Assembly: GCF_008000995.1 (NCBI RefSeq) | Contig: NZ_CP042828.1 | Location: forward strand, 3,648,882 to 3,712,881 | DNA length: 64,000 bases | Direction: 5' to 3' | Source: Ruania zhangjianzhongii | Lineage (GTDB): Bacteria; Actinomycetota; Actinomycetes; Actinomycetales; Beutenbergiaceae | Part shown: positions 8,138-15,816 of the stretch, piece by piece | How positions within the stretch are numbered: the first letter of the stretch is position 1 | Layout: each line of letters begins with the position of its first letter | Translations under genes and position numbers: made by a program | The notes under the pieces: model-generated | The model's database searches: none | What the model was told of the DNA's origin: nothing | What the model saw: only the letters and a program-made list of their open reading frames with translations

Positions 8138-8407
8138 TCAGAGGGCCGCCGGCGCCTCCACTCGAGACTCGGGACGGCGCAGCGTGCGCCGACGACGGAT
8201 CTTGCGCGGCGCAGCAGGACCCTTGACGCTCGCGAGCGTACCCGGCCACGGCGGAACGGCAGTGGCCGGAAGCCCGGCTCCCGAGCAAGGGCTGCCGGTG
8301 GAACGGGAGGTGTGGGCAGGTACCGTGCCGTAGGTCGTCAGGTCGACCTGGCTGCGGCAGTGTGGGCAGACGTTCGGCGATCCGAACGAAGAACCGAAGA
8401 AGCTCAT
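8138..8407 (-). CDS. Possible small CxxC protein, unknown function
   Basis: 89-aa frame beginning MSFFGSSFGSPNVCPHC and ending with a basic tail (RKIRRRRTLRRPE). One CPHC pair near residues 14-17 plus a later lone Cys could form part of a zinc site, but a second CxxC is missing. Support is indirect: it ends just before a strong hairpin that would otherwise serve only one gene. No good ribosome site is visible. It may not be real. Confidence 0.35.
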   Translation of the reverse strand: MSFFGSSFGSPNVCPHCRSQVDLTTYGTVPAHTSRSTGSPCSGAGLPATAVPPWPGTLASVKGPAAPRKIRRRRTLRRPESRVEAPAAL

Positions 8408-8801
8408 GGTGAGTCTCAGCTTTCCAGACGGATCGCTGCGCCAAGGAGAGAACGAGGCTAAGCAACGCGCGAACACGTGGGTCGCCACGCCACCTTGAAG
8501 GCAGCGATGCGGGTGATAAATGAATGGTGATGCCGTGCGGACCCCGTCGGTTCATCGACCACTCCAAACACTACCCCAGATCGCGCCGGTTGAAAAGCGA
8601 CTTTTCCGCACCAGAGCAACGCAAACAGGGTGATCTGGCGCACCCGGTCCGCACCCCGCCGGTGCCGCAAGTGGAGGCGCGCATAGCCGTCATTGAATAA
8701 GCACGTCCGGCGATAGCATTTTGGCAAATAGAACGGTTGACCATTGCCAATTGGTCACCCTGATAACTCGCCTGCCGCCGAGGTTGTGCCGACCGGTCGA
8801 T
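8408..8801. other. Intergenic stretch with an AT-richer block and an inverted repeat
   Basis: No convincing gene. The part from about 8690 to 8775 is clearly richer in A/T than its surroundings and contains TGACCA at 8738-8743 mirrored by TGGTCA at 8752-8757 with an 8-nt spacer, a plausible repressor site. It follows the end of the GNAT gene and would be upstream of the small gene at 8407. Confidence 0.4.
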
Positions 8802-9890
8802 TCAGGTCAGTCGGCAGCGGAAGGACAGCACTGTGGTCCTCGCCCCGGAGGGGGTGGCCTCTTCGCGAGCCTCCCCCACTGCGGTGAAGCCCGCTCGGGT
8901 CAGCGCGCGGCGGGAGCCCAGGTTCTCCGGATGGGTCCGCGCGCGCAGTTCGCCGAGTCCTCGTGCGCGTGCGAGCCGGGCCGCCACCCGGAGCGTCTTC
9001 TGAGCCACCCCTCGACCTCGCGCCTGGGGTGCGAGCCAGAAGCCGACCTCCGCACTCTGGTCGCCGATGTCGAACAGGACCAGCGAGCCGAGGAAGACGT
9101 CGGTGTCCGCATCGGCCACGGCGAGCACAGCGAGACTGTCCGATTCCAGACCGTCCCGGATCACGCCGTCGATCTGCTCCCGAACGATCTGCGGGGTGTA
9201 CTCAGCCAGCGGCAGATGACCGTACTCGCGCACTGCCTCATCCCGGGTGCCGGTGGCGAACGGTTCGGCATCGGCCTCACCCAGCCGGCGTACCAGGACG
9301 TCTTCTTCACGGCTGGGCAGCTGGTCGGCCACCGTAGCCACCGGACCGAGGCGGTAGACGTAGTGCAGTGGCGGGTCGATCGGGTTGTCCGGCTCGAGGT
9401 CACCTTCGGCGATGCGCTCGAAGCCGGTGGCCTCCAGCAGCCGCCAGGAAGCTCGGTTCCCGGCCACGACCGGGACGACGATCTCGGCGGCCTCCGGGTG
9501 AGCGACGCGCAGATCGGCGACGGCGGCACGGAGCATCGCCGCGGCCCATCCGCGGCCGCGATGGGCGGCCCCGAGCAGGTAGTCCACCGTCCACGCCTGC
9601 GGCGAGAGCGGCGTCAGGGCAGCCAGCGATGTGGCGTACTCCGAATAGTCGGCCAGCCGGCACCGTTGCACCAGCCCGGCCGGAACGCCGTCACCCAGAG
9701 CGAGGAGATCTTCGCCGGGTTCACCGCGGTCGACGCTGGGGCCGAAGTCTCGCTCGAGCGCTTCGTCGCTGACCTCGTGGTACCACCATCGCGCGACGAC
9801 GGGATCGGCCAGCCATTCCTGCAGCTGGTCGAAGTCCTCACGATGCAACCGACGGAAGTTCCAGGTGGGCACAGCGAGTCGATCGTCCAC
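8802..9890 (-). CDS. Protein with two fused GNAT N-acetyltransferase domains
   Basis: 362 aa. The N-terminal half (residues ~8-180) resembles AAC(6')/IucB-type GNATs (RLHREDFDQLQEWL, VARWWYHE, and the acetyl-CoA loop AAHRGRGWAAAML). The C-terminal half (~195-360) resembles RimJ/RimL-type GNATs (LRRLGEADAEPF-like opening, acetyl-CoA loop PQARGRGVAQKTL, NLGSRRALTRAGF). Both halves keep the R-G-R-G acetyl-CoA loop, so both may be active. Acceptors are unknown; a drug or a ribosomal protein are options. The GTG at 9890 follows a TAGGGT box by 7 nt. Confidence 0.85.
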   Translation of the reverse strand: MDDRLAVPTWNFRRLHREDFDQLQEWLADPVVARWWYHEVSDEALERDFGPSVDRGEPGEDLLALGDGVPAGLVQRCRLADYSEYATSLAALTPLSPQAWTVDYLLGAAHRGRGWAAAMLRAAVADLRVAHPEAAEIVVPVVAGNRASWRLLEATGFERIAEGDLEPDNPIDPPLHYVYRLGPVATVADQLPSREEDVLVRRLGEADAEPFATGTRDEAVREYGHLPLAEYTPQIVREQIDGVIRDGLESDSLAVLAVADADTDVFLGSLVLFDIGDQSAEVGFWLAPQARGRGVAQKTLRVAARLARARGLGELRARTHPENLGSRRALTRAGFTAVGEAREEATPSGARTTVLSFRCRLT

Positions 9891-9897
9891 ATCGCGT

Positions 9898-9903
9898 ACC
9901 CTA
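9898..9903 (-). promoter_or_regulatory. -10 box of the double-GNAT gene
   Basis: TAGGGT on the minus strand, 7 nt before the GTG start at 9890. Confidence 0.5.
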
Positions 9904-9979
9904 CCGCCCGCCGGTCAGCATCCGCTTTCCACCTCGGGGCCGGATCACGAGGACTATCACGTTGACCCGTTCAGCGGCA

Positions 9980-10020
9980 TCGGACAGCCTGACAGAGCCC
10001 TGGGACAGGACTCTGTCCAG
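9980..10020 (+). promoter_or_regulatory. Repeated ACAG motifs with partial dyads upstream of the DoxX gene
   Basis: The stretch holds several GACAG/CTGTC half-sites, including CTGGGACAG followed by GACT and CTGTCCAG, an imperfect inverted repeat at about 10001-10020. It may be an operator for the DoxX gene starting at 10048. No regulator gene is adjacent. Confidence 0.3.
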
Positions 10021-10047
10021 CCGCCTGCTGCCCGCTCGGAGACGCCT

Positions 10048-10422
10048 ATGTCCACCTTCCTGTGGATCGCGACTGGAGTGCTCGCCGCGATGATGCTGAT
10101 CGCCGGACTGACGAAGTCACTCCAGACCAAGGAGAAACTCTACCAATCCGGGCTTACCTACGTCGAGGACCTTCCGGCGCGGTTCGTGCGCGTCCTCGGC
10201 GTGGCCGAAGTGCTCAGCGCGATCGGGCTGGTGCTGCCGGGCTTGGTGGGGGTGGCGCCCGTTCTGGTCCCCATCACGGCGCTGTGCGTGGGCGTGACGA
10301 TGGTCGGTGCTGTGGTGGTGCATGCGCGCCGGAGCGAGTGGGACAAGGTGCTCATGCCGATCGGCCTGCTGGTGCTGGCCGCGCTCGTGGCGTGGGGCCG
10401 GTTCGGCTCCTGGCCGCTCTGA
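10048..10422 (+). CDS. DoxX-family membrane protein
   Basis: 124 aa with four hydrophobic helices (about residues 4-22, 45-66, 70-90, 103-118). The pattern KLYQSGLTYVEDLPARFVRVLGVAEVLSAIGLVLPG is spread across helix 1 to 2 as in DoxX-like proteins, which are linked to redox stress and membrane quinone metabolism in other actinobacteria. CGGAG lies about 8 nt upstream. It converges with the DUF2798 gene. Confidence 0.75.
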   Translation: MSTFLWIATGVLAAMMLIAGLTKSLQTKEKLYQSGLTYVEDLPARFVRVLGVAEVLSAIGLVLPGLVGVAPVLVPITALCVGVTMVGAVVVHARRSEWDKVLMPIGLLVLAALVAWGRFGSWPL

Positions 10423-10460
10423 CGGACACTGCCGACAGCGGAGGCCGGTCGCGGCAGCAC

Positions 10461-10709
10461 TCACCCCTGATCGGCGCGCTCCTGCTGCTGGCGCGGCCGG
10501 AGGATCGCGCCGCTGATCGCCATCGACGCTGGCCAGGCCACCATCGTCAGCGCGAACGCGATCGGCCACGCGATGAGGAACTGCTTGGGCCAGCCGGCCA
10601 GCCACTGCATCGATGGTCCCGCGAAGATCAGGCTCATGATGGCCGACATCGTGGCCGCCATGATGAAGGTCATGATCACCTGGGTGACGAGGGCGCGCTT
10701 CTTGTTCAT
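10461..10709 (-). CDS. DUF2798-like two-helix membrane protein
   Basis: 82 aa. Two hydrophobic helices (about residues 8-32 and 45-68) joined by a short loop with WLAGWPKQFLIAWPIAFAL match DUF2798, a family of small bacterial membrane proteins of unknown function. The start MNKKRALVTQ is a typical positive-inside N-terminus. The tail is charged (RPRQQQERADQG). Its promoter must lie in the repeat-bearing stretch upstream. Confidence 0.7.
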   Translation of the reverse strand: MNKKRALVTQVIMTFIMAATMSAIMSLIFAGPSMQWLAGWPKQFLIAWPIAFALTMVAWPASMAISGAILRPRQQQERADQG

Positions 10710-11067
10710 CGCCAGTTCCTTGTCCCGGACGACGGCGCCATCGGCTCTCGCTGTGGCGCCACCATCCGCTACGTCGAGGGGTTGGGCGCCTCGGGTTCGC
10801 GCTGGCGGCGCGACTTCATCTCAGCAGTACCGAGGGCTGGAATAACCACACCAGCCTGAATCTTTTAGGCGCGTTCAGTCTATCGGCGACCAGGGGTTCG
10901 GGCTCGGGCCTCGCTGGTGTGGTCATGCACACGATCCGCCCGCTTGCCCTGCAACCGTGGGGCCCGGCCAGTAACCGTGGGGCCCGGTGCCGGGTACGCG
11001 CAGGTCCGGTGCGGTGCGGTGCAGGGCCGGTGCGGTGCAGGGCCGGTGCGGTGCATACTCTGGCCAG
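10710..11067. other. Intergenic stretch without a gene, carrying short direct repeats
   Basis: Downstream of the minus-strand hydrolase operon and upstream of the DUF2798 gene. No coding frame looks real. It contains two repeat families described separately (10953-11055). Confidence 0.6.
10953..11055 (+). repeat. Two families of short direct repeats
   Basis: AACCGTGGGGCCCGG occurs at 10953-10967 and again at 10973-10987 (20-bp period). Directly after come GGTGCGGTGCAGGGCC-type copies with a 16-bp period: a near copy ending at 11026, then units starting at 11027 and 11043. Confidence 0.85.
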
Positions 11068-11934
11068 TCAGAGCTCAGTGGCCGTCTCAGCCAGGAACTG
11101 GCGCACGATCCCGCCGTACTCCCGGGGGCGCTCCACCGGGGCGAAGTGTCCGGCGCCCTCGATCACCTCGAGCTGCCCACGGTGGGCTGCAGCGGCGGCG
11201 TCCCGGGGATGACGCAGCGGCACCGCGGCATCGTTCTCGCCGTGCACGAACAGCACCGGTTGGCGCAGTTCGGGGATCCTGCTGCTGAAGTTGACCCGGT
11301 GGTGCCGTGGTGCGGTCTCGAACCGGTTCCAGTCGCAGAACATGTGCCCGCCGTGCTCCCGTTTGGTGAGCAGTTCCTCAGCCGCGAGATCGGCCAGCGC
11401 GTCGATATCCTCCTGCGGGACGTAGTCGGCGAAGGCCACCTTGGTGCGCACCCAGTTCCGCATGGACTGTGCGGTCATGGTTCGCCCGATCAGCCAGGAG
11501 AACGGCCGGCGCAGGGAGAGCCAGGCGAGCTCATGGGTCTGGACCCGATTCTGCAGACCGCCAGTTGAGGTCAGCACGAGTCGCTGCACCCGCTCGGGGT
11601 GGCGCAGCGTGTAGCCCAGTGCGGTGGCCGAACCGAGGGAGAGCCCGATCAACGTGGCACGCTCGAGCTGCCAGTGGTCGAGCATCCTGGCCAGCATCTG
11701 CTCCTGACCGCGCTGATCGGCCCGCTCCCGCCAGGGCCAGCTCTGCCCGTGCTTGGGCTGGTCCGGGACGTACACGCGGTGGTCCGCGGCGAGCTCAGGT
11801 GCGAGCCATCGCCACATCCAGTCGCCGTTGTCGATACCGCCGCCGTGCAACAGCACGACGGCGGGACCGGACTCTCCCAGGACGCGGTAGTTGATCCTGC
11901 CCTCGGGCAGGTCGGCGCTCTGGTGGGTGATCAT
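11068..11934 (-). CDS. Alpha/beta hydrolase (third gene of the tetR operon)
   Basis: 288-aa alpha/beta-hydrolase fold. The oxyanion segment is VVLLHGGGIDNGDW near residues 24-37; the nucleophile Ser is in GLSLGS; the acid is probably Asp in FVHGENDAAVP; the His is in GAGHFAP. A hydrophobic, Trp-rich cap follows the nucleophile (LAWLSLRRPFSWLIG). The substrate is unknown. Its ATG overlaps the stop of the preceding hydrolase by 4 nt (ATGA), so the two are translationally coupled. Confidence 0.85.
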   Translation of the reverse strand: MITHQSADLPEGRINYRVLGESGPAVVLLHGGGIDNGDWMWRWLAPELAADHRVYVPDQPKHGQSWPWRERADQRGQEQMLARMLDHWQLERATLIGLSLGSATALGYTLRHPERVQRLVLTSTGGLQNRVQTHELAWLSLRRPFSWLIGRTMTAQSMRNWVRTKVAFADYVPQEDIDALADLAAEELLTKREHGGHMFCDWNRFETAPRHHRVNFSSRIPELRQPVLFVHGENDAAVPLRHPRDAAAAAHRGQLEVIEGAGHFAPVERPREYGGIVRQFLAETATEL

Positions 11935-12854
11935 GAGGGGTCCTTCTCGATGGTGGGCCGGGCTGGGTGCTCTGCCGCTGCCTGGAGTACTTCGGTGAAG
12001 AACTCCAGGATCGCTGCCCCGAGCACGTCCGGACGGTCGTAGGAGACGATGTGGCCGGCGTCGGGGATGGTGAGTATCCGGGAGTCTGGGGTGGCGGCGT
12101 GCGCGGCGGCGATCGCGGCCGGATCGATCGCCCCGTTGCTGCGTCCGCCGGCCACCCATAGCGTGGGAACGGTCAGCCGGTGCAGCTCCGGGATGCTGTG
12201 GTAGCGCATCCGGAACGGGCCGAACCAGTCGATCTGCCAGTCGTCGAGAGCCTTCTCACCGTGCCGGTCCTTCGCCCGCGCCTCCTCCATTGCCCGGGTG
12301 ATGATCCGGTCGAAACCCGGTGTGGCGGCGCCGTTGGTCAGGTGGCTGTCCATGCTGGAGCGCTGGTAGCCCTCCGTGCGGGCCAGCAACCAGGTGCACA
12401 GCCGCAGGAATCCGGGGACCCGCTGGGCAACCCAGATCGGGAACTGGTACGGCCGCGTCGCCTCCAACCCGCCAGGTTCGATCGCCACCAGGGCGCTGAC
12501 CCGGTCCGGATGCGCGAGGGCGAAACGGTGCGCTACCCCGCCACCCATGGACAGGCCGACGAGCGCTGCCCGGTCCAGACCGAGCTGATCGAGAAGCTCG
12601 GCCATGAAGCGGGTGTAGAAGGCATCGCCGAGCATGCCCGTCCAGGGACGGCTGCCGCCGTGGCGAGGCATGTCGATCGCGTAGACCTGATAGTCCGGGG
12701 CGAGCTGACCGGCGATGTCGTGCCAGACGCCATGGGCCGTGTCCAGCATGGCGCCGTGCAGCAGCAGTACCGGCGGTCCGGCATCCCCGGCGCGGTAGAG
12801 GCGGACCGGCCCGCCGAGGACGGTCAGGTCGACGGAGGTGTCGAATGGGGTCAT
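11931..12854 (-). CDS. Alpha/beta hydrolase (second gene of the tetR operon)
   Basis: 307-aa alpha/beta-hydrolase fold. Seen are the oxyanion segment VLLLHGAMLDTAHG, the nucleophile elbow GLSMGGG and the His in DAGHIVSYD. At the usual acid position after strand 6 the sequence is WVAGGRSNGAID, so the expected Asp is displaced or missing; this may alter activity. It starts inside the last codons of tetR (4-nt ATGA overlap) and ends inside the next hydrolase. The pair plus TetR looks like an inducible detoxification or catabolic unit. Confidence 0.83.
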   Translation of the reverse strand: MTPFDTSVDLTVLGGPVRLYRAGDAGPPVLLLHGAMLDTAHGVWHDIAGQLAPDYQVYAIDMPRHGGSRPWTGMLGDAFYTRFMAELLDQLGLDRAALVGLSMGGGVAHRFALAHPDRVSALVAIEPGGLEATRPYQFPIWVAQRVPGFLRLCTWLLARTEGYQRSSMDSHLTNGAATPGFDRIITRAMEEARAKDRHGEKALDDWQIDWFGPFRMRYHSIPELHRLTVPTLWVAGGRSNGAIDPAAIAAAHAATPDSRILTIPDAGHIVSYDRPDVLGAAILEFFTEVLQAAAEHPARPTIEKDPS

Positions 12855-13609
12855 CGGGACTCCTCCGCAGGATCGGTCTGGAGCTGGTCGAGCTGGGTCT
12901 CGAGGCGTTCGATCAGCGCGAGCTGCGCGCGTCTCGCCGCGCCGGCATCGGGGGTGGTGTCGGCGTTCTGGATGGTGTCGGCGTCGGGGGCGGGGGTGGT
13001 GTCGGGGGCGGCCGGCCGCCGGGGCGCCAGGCCACGATCGACGAGCGCGGAGAACAGCCCCACCGTGCTGTGCAGTTCCGCATCGGTGATCGCGCCGAGC
13101 GTGCCGGGCGCGTGCAGCAGACCGATGGTGAACACACTGAGCATCCGCACCGCGGCCGGCAGCTCGACGTCCGAGGCGATCAGCCCCGCGTCCTGCAGCT
13201 GCCTCAGGTAGTCACCGAGCCAGTCGAAGCGCTGCCGATATCGGTCATCATCCACAGCGCGCACATGATCGCCGAGCGCACCTTCGTCACCCAGGTAGAA
13301 GGCCCGCATCAGCGGGTCGGCCAGCAACGCCTCCACACCGAACCGGTAGATCGCCGACAGTCCGACGGTCTCCTCCGCCTCGAGCACCCGGCGGCGCACC
13401 TCCGCGCCTAGCGAGCGCATCCCACAGTTGACCAAGGCGTCGAGGATCGCCGCCTTGGTGCTGAACTCCAGGTACACGGCACCCTTGCCGATCCCGGCCC
13501 GCTCGGCGATGTCGGACACGGTCGTCGCCGGCCACCCCTGCTCGAGCGCAAGCTCTCGCGCGGCGACCAGCAGGTGCTCCCGACGCTGCGGGATCCGGGG
13601 TCGCGGCAT
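12851..13609 (-). CDS. TetR-family repressor of its own hydrolase operon
   Basis: 252 aa. The N-terminal helix-turn-helix spans about residues 12-58 (TVSDIAERAGIGKGAVYLEF). The ligand domain runs to ~205 and a low-complexity Ala/Asp/Pro/Thr tail with repeated DTTP and DA units follows to ~230, ending in a short helix rich in Leu/Gln. The ATG at 13609 has GGAAGG about 5 nt upstream. A strong inverted repeat sits just in front, so autoregulation of the three-gene operon is likely. The ligand is unknown, probably the substrate of the two hydrolases. Confidence 0.85.
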   Translation of the reverse strand: MPRPRIPQRREHLLVAARELALEQGWPATTVSDIAERAGIGKGAVYLEFSTKAAILDALVNCGMRSLGAEVRRRVLEAEETVGLSAIYRFGVEALLADPLMRAFYLGDEGALGDHVRAVDDDRYRQRFDWLGDYLRQLQDAGLIASDVELPAAVRMLSVFTIGLLHAPGTLGAITDAELHSTVGLFSALVDRGLAPRRPAAPDTTPAPDADTIQNADTTPDAGAARRAQLALIERLETQLDQLQTDPAEESR

Positions 13610-13621
13610 AACCTTCCCTCC

Positions 13622-13653
13622 GTAGTGACTCATTTCTAGTTTCGAGTCACTAC
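13622..13653. promoter_or_regulatory. TetR operator, 10-bp inverted repeat
   Basis: GTAGTGACTC at 13622-13631 is exactly mirrored by GAGTCACTAC at 13644-13653 with a 12-nt spacer. It begins 13 bp upstream of the tetR start codon, in the right place to block transcription of the tetR-hydrolase-hydrolase operon. Confidence 0.75.
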
Positions 13654-13692
13654 CGTACCTCCTCATCGCCGGACCGACTGACCACATCCTCC

Positions 13693-14420
13693 GCTCGGTC
13701 ACAGCGGAACCACAGGCTGCTCAATGCCTCCAATGCCCGCCATTACGAGCTCGAGGCGGTTACTGAAGGGGACCAGCGCCTCGATCTCGTCCAGATCGGC
13801 GCCGACCAGGGTCTGCTCGCCCACCCCGTCACGCACACCGGCCTGAAGCTGGCTCCCGCGGAGCGCTATGACGTGATCATCGACTTTGCGGCCGTGCCGG
13901 TCGGAACTCTGGTGCGCCTACGCAACCGGATTGGCGCCGGTGTCACCCGCGACGTGATGGCGTTCCGCGTCGCGCGCGCCGCTGTGGACGACAGCCACAT
14001 CCCGGACGCTCTCGCCGACGACATCCCTCAACTCCATCGCGCCGAGGCCACCACAGTGCGAGAGTTCTCGTTCGGCGCCGGTCAGATGATGCACGGTCGC
14101 GGCTGGGTCATTGGCGGGAAGGCCTTCGACCCCGCGCGGACCGACGTCAGCACCTCCCTCGGCGCCGTCGAAGTGTGGCGGTTCGTCGCCGACGTCCATC
14201 ACCCGATCCATCTCCACCTGGTCGGATTCCAGGTGCTGTCCCGCGGCGGGGGTCCCCGTTGCTCCAGGACGCAGGGCTGAAGGACGTCATCTCGTTGCGA
14301 CCCGGCGAATGGGTCGAGATCCTCGCCCGCTTCGACGGCTATCGCGGCCGCTACCTCTTCCACTGCCACAACGCTGAGCACGAGGACATGGGGATGATGG
14401 CCAACCTAGAGATCACCTGA
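13693..14420 (+). pseudogene. Multicopper oxidase, 5'-truncated and frameshifted
   Basis: The frame reads RLLNASNARHYELE, a conserved second-domain segment of bacterial multicopper oxidases (CotA/SufI type), but nothing upstream encodes the first cupredoxin domain. The copper site [10 protein letters not shown] appears near 14197-14226. The frame then breaks at a run of five G at 14248-14252; in the next frame it resumes as [15 protein letters not shown] and ends with the type-1 copper motif [13 protein letters not shown]. One missing G would explain the shift. With the N-terminal half absent as well, the gene is a remnant, abutting the tetR operator region. Confidence 0.85.
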
Positions 14421-14671
14421 CCCCCGCACGACGCGGCGGTCAGCGGGGCCGCCGACGACCAGGACGGACGGGCTGCCACAGCTGACCATGTCAGCCGGTG
14501 AATGCGACCTACCGAGGGGCTGCGTCCGGGAGCCGGAGCCACGGCGTGAGGCCATGCCCAGATGGGCAGTTTCCCTCGACGAACGAAAACGACGCTCGTG
14601 ACGACACTCATGCGCAGCCGGGAAACCCGCGCCGCGCCTGGCACCGTCCCGAGCAACGCGGTCACAACCAG
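14421..14671. other. Intergenic stretch, nothing recognised
   Basis: Lies between the broken oxidase and the end of the minus-strand membrane gene. No believable coding frame or strong hairpin was seen. Confidence 0.5.
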
Positions 14672-15220
14672 CTACCTGCTTCGACGACGACCAAGACCGG
14701 CTCTGCGGGCCCCCTCGACGCTGTCCCAGATCGCCACCACGATCAGGAACGCGGCGATCGAGCCAATCGGCATCGACCACGTGACCTTCTCGTCAAAGGC
14801 GTCGGCGAGCTGTTGCGGCACGTTGTCCATCAGGAGGCCGCCCCCGATCAGAGGAACCACGGTGACGACGGCTCCGATGCCGTTCGCGACGATATTCACG
14901 ACCGCCAGACGAGGGCTCCAGCGACCGAGGCGCCACACCAGTAGGACGAGAACGACATCGAGTGCGAGCACCGCGACGATGAACACTCGCCACAGCAATC
15001 CCACGTCGGGATCGAGAACCTGGATCTGGAATCTGTCATCGGCAACTCCGGTGAACTGCCACACCGCAACGACGATCAGCACGAGATAGAAGAGCGCTGA
15101 AGCGATAGTGCCCGCGGTTCCACCCTTCCTGCCCGCGCTGCGCCGGGAGTCCTCACCCCCGTTTCGGACCGGCTCGTCAGCGCTGTCTCGAGCACTCGAT
15201 CGGGTCGCACGCCCGATCAT
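14672..15220 (-). CDS. Four-helix membrane protein downstream of the HXXEE gene
   Basis: 182 aa. A charged N-terminus of about 38 residues (many Arg, Ser, Asp) is followed by hydrophobic segments near residues 40-60, 78-100, 108-135 and 150-170. Family not recognised. The ATG at 15220 overlaps the stop of the HXXEE gene by 4 nt (ATGA), so they form a two-gene operon facing away from the TetR gene at 15817. Confidence 0.7.
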   Translation of the reverse strand: MIGRATRSSARDSADEPVRNGGEDSRRSAGRKGGTAGTIASALFYLVLIVVAVWQFTGVADDRFQIQVLDPDVGLLWRVFIVAVLALDVVLVLLVWRLGRWSPRLAVVNIVANGIGAVVTVVPLIGGGLLMDNVPQQLADAFDEKVTWSMPIGSIAAFLIVVAIWDSVEGARRAGLGRRRSR

Positions 15221-15759
15221 CGGAGGACCCCGAGTGCGGCCCCGATGCCGGCGGCAGCCGCCAGCGAACCCATCACCAGCACGACTGCTGCGACGACCGT
15301 CAGCACCAGCGACGTCGTCGTCCATGGCATCACCGGCAGCGATCGCACAACAAGAAGACCGAGCGGCAGCAGTAGCAGAGCGCCGCTAAGGGTCCCCGGC
15401 ATCAGACTCCAGGACACGACGCTCAGCACGACATGGCTTCCGGCATTGATCATCAGCGCATAAGCGACGCTGACCAGGACCCCCTCGCTCCATCGGGCGC
15501 GGGTCGCCACCGCGATCAGGGCGATGACCAACACCGCCGCAGTCACGATCGCCAGAGCGATGGCGAACTGCGCCTGGTCCCCATGCAGGGAGCGTCCCGG
15601 CAGCCAGGGATGGTCAGCCATCCAGCCAGTCAGGCCGAACAGCCATTCCTCGGCGTTGTGCAGCGCCAAGCCGCTGACCATCAGCGCCCACAGCAGGCCT
15701 AACCGCCGCGGTGTCACCGCTCGGGGATTCGCCTCGGCGGACTTCAACATCTTGGTCAT
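15217..15759 (-). CDS. HXXEE-domain membrane protein
   Basis: 180 aa with five or so hydrophobic helices. His34, Glu37 and Glu38 in HNAEEW match the HXXEE motif that names this family of integral membrane proteins; function is unknown, although the motif suggests metal binding or a membrane enzyme. It is the first gene of a minus-strand pair and is divergent from a TetR gene, with a 57-bp intergenic space that holds an inverted repeat. It is likely the target of that regulator. Confidence 0.82.
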   Translation of the reverse strand: MTKMLKSAEANPRAVTPRRLGLLWALMVSGLALHNAEEWLFGLTGWMADHPWLPGRSLHGDQAQFAIALAIVTAAVLVIALIAVATRARWSEGVLVSVAYALMINAGSHVVLSVVSWSLMPGTLSGALLLLPLGLLVVRSLPVMPWTTTSLVLTVVAAVVLVMGSLAAAAGIGAALGVLR

Positions 15760-15770
15760 CTCACCTCTCT

Positions 15771-15810
15771 CTTACATTCGTAAGACGTGCTTCTCGTACG
15801 AGTGTAAGGT
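15771..15810. promoter_or_regulatory. Operator-promoter between the HXXEE gene and its TetR
   Basis: CTTACATTCGTA at 15771-15782 mirrors TACGAGTGTAAG at 15797-15808 (11 of 12 pairs). The right arm contains half of the palindrome CTCGTACGAG (15793-15802). TAAGGT at 15805-15810 is a -10 box 6 nt before the tetR ATG, so a repressor bound here would cover the tetR promoter and probably the divergent one. Confidence 0.7.
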
Positions 15811-15816
15811 AGGAGC

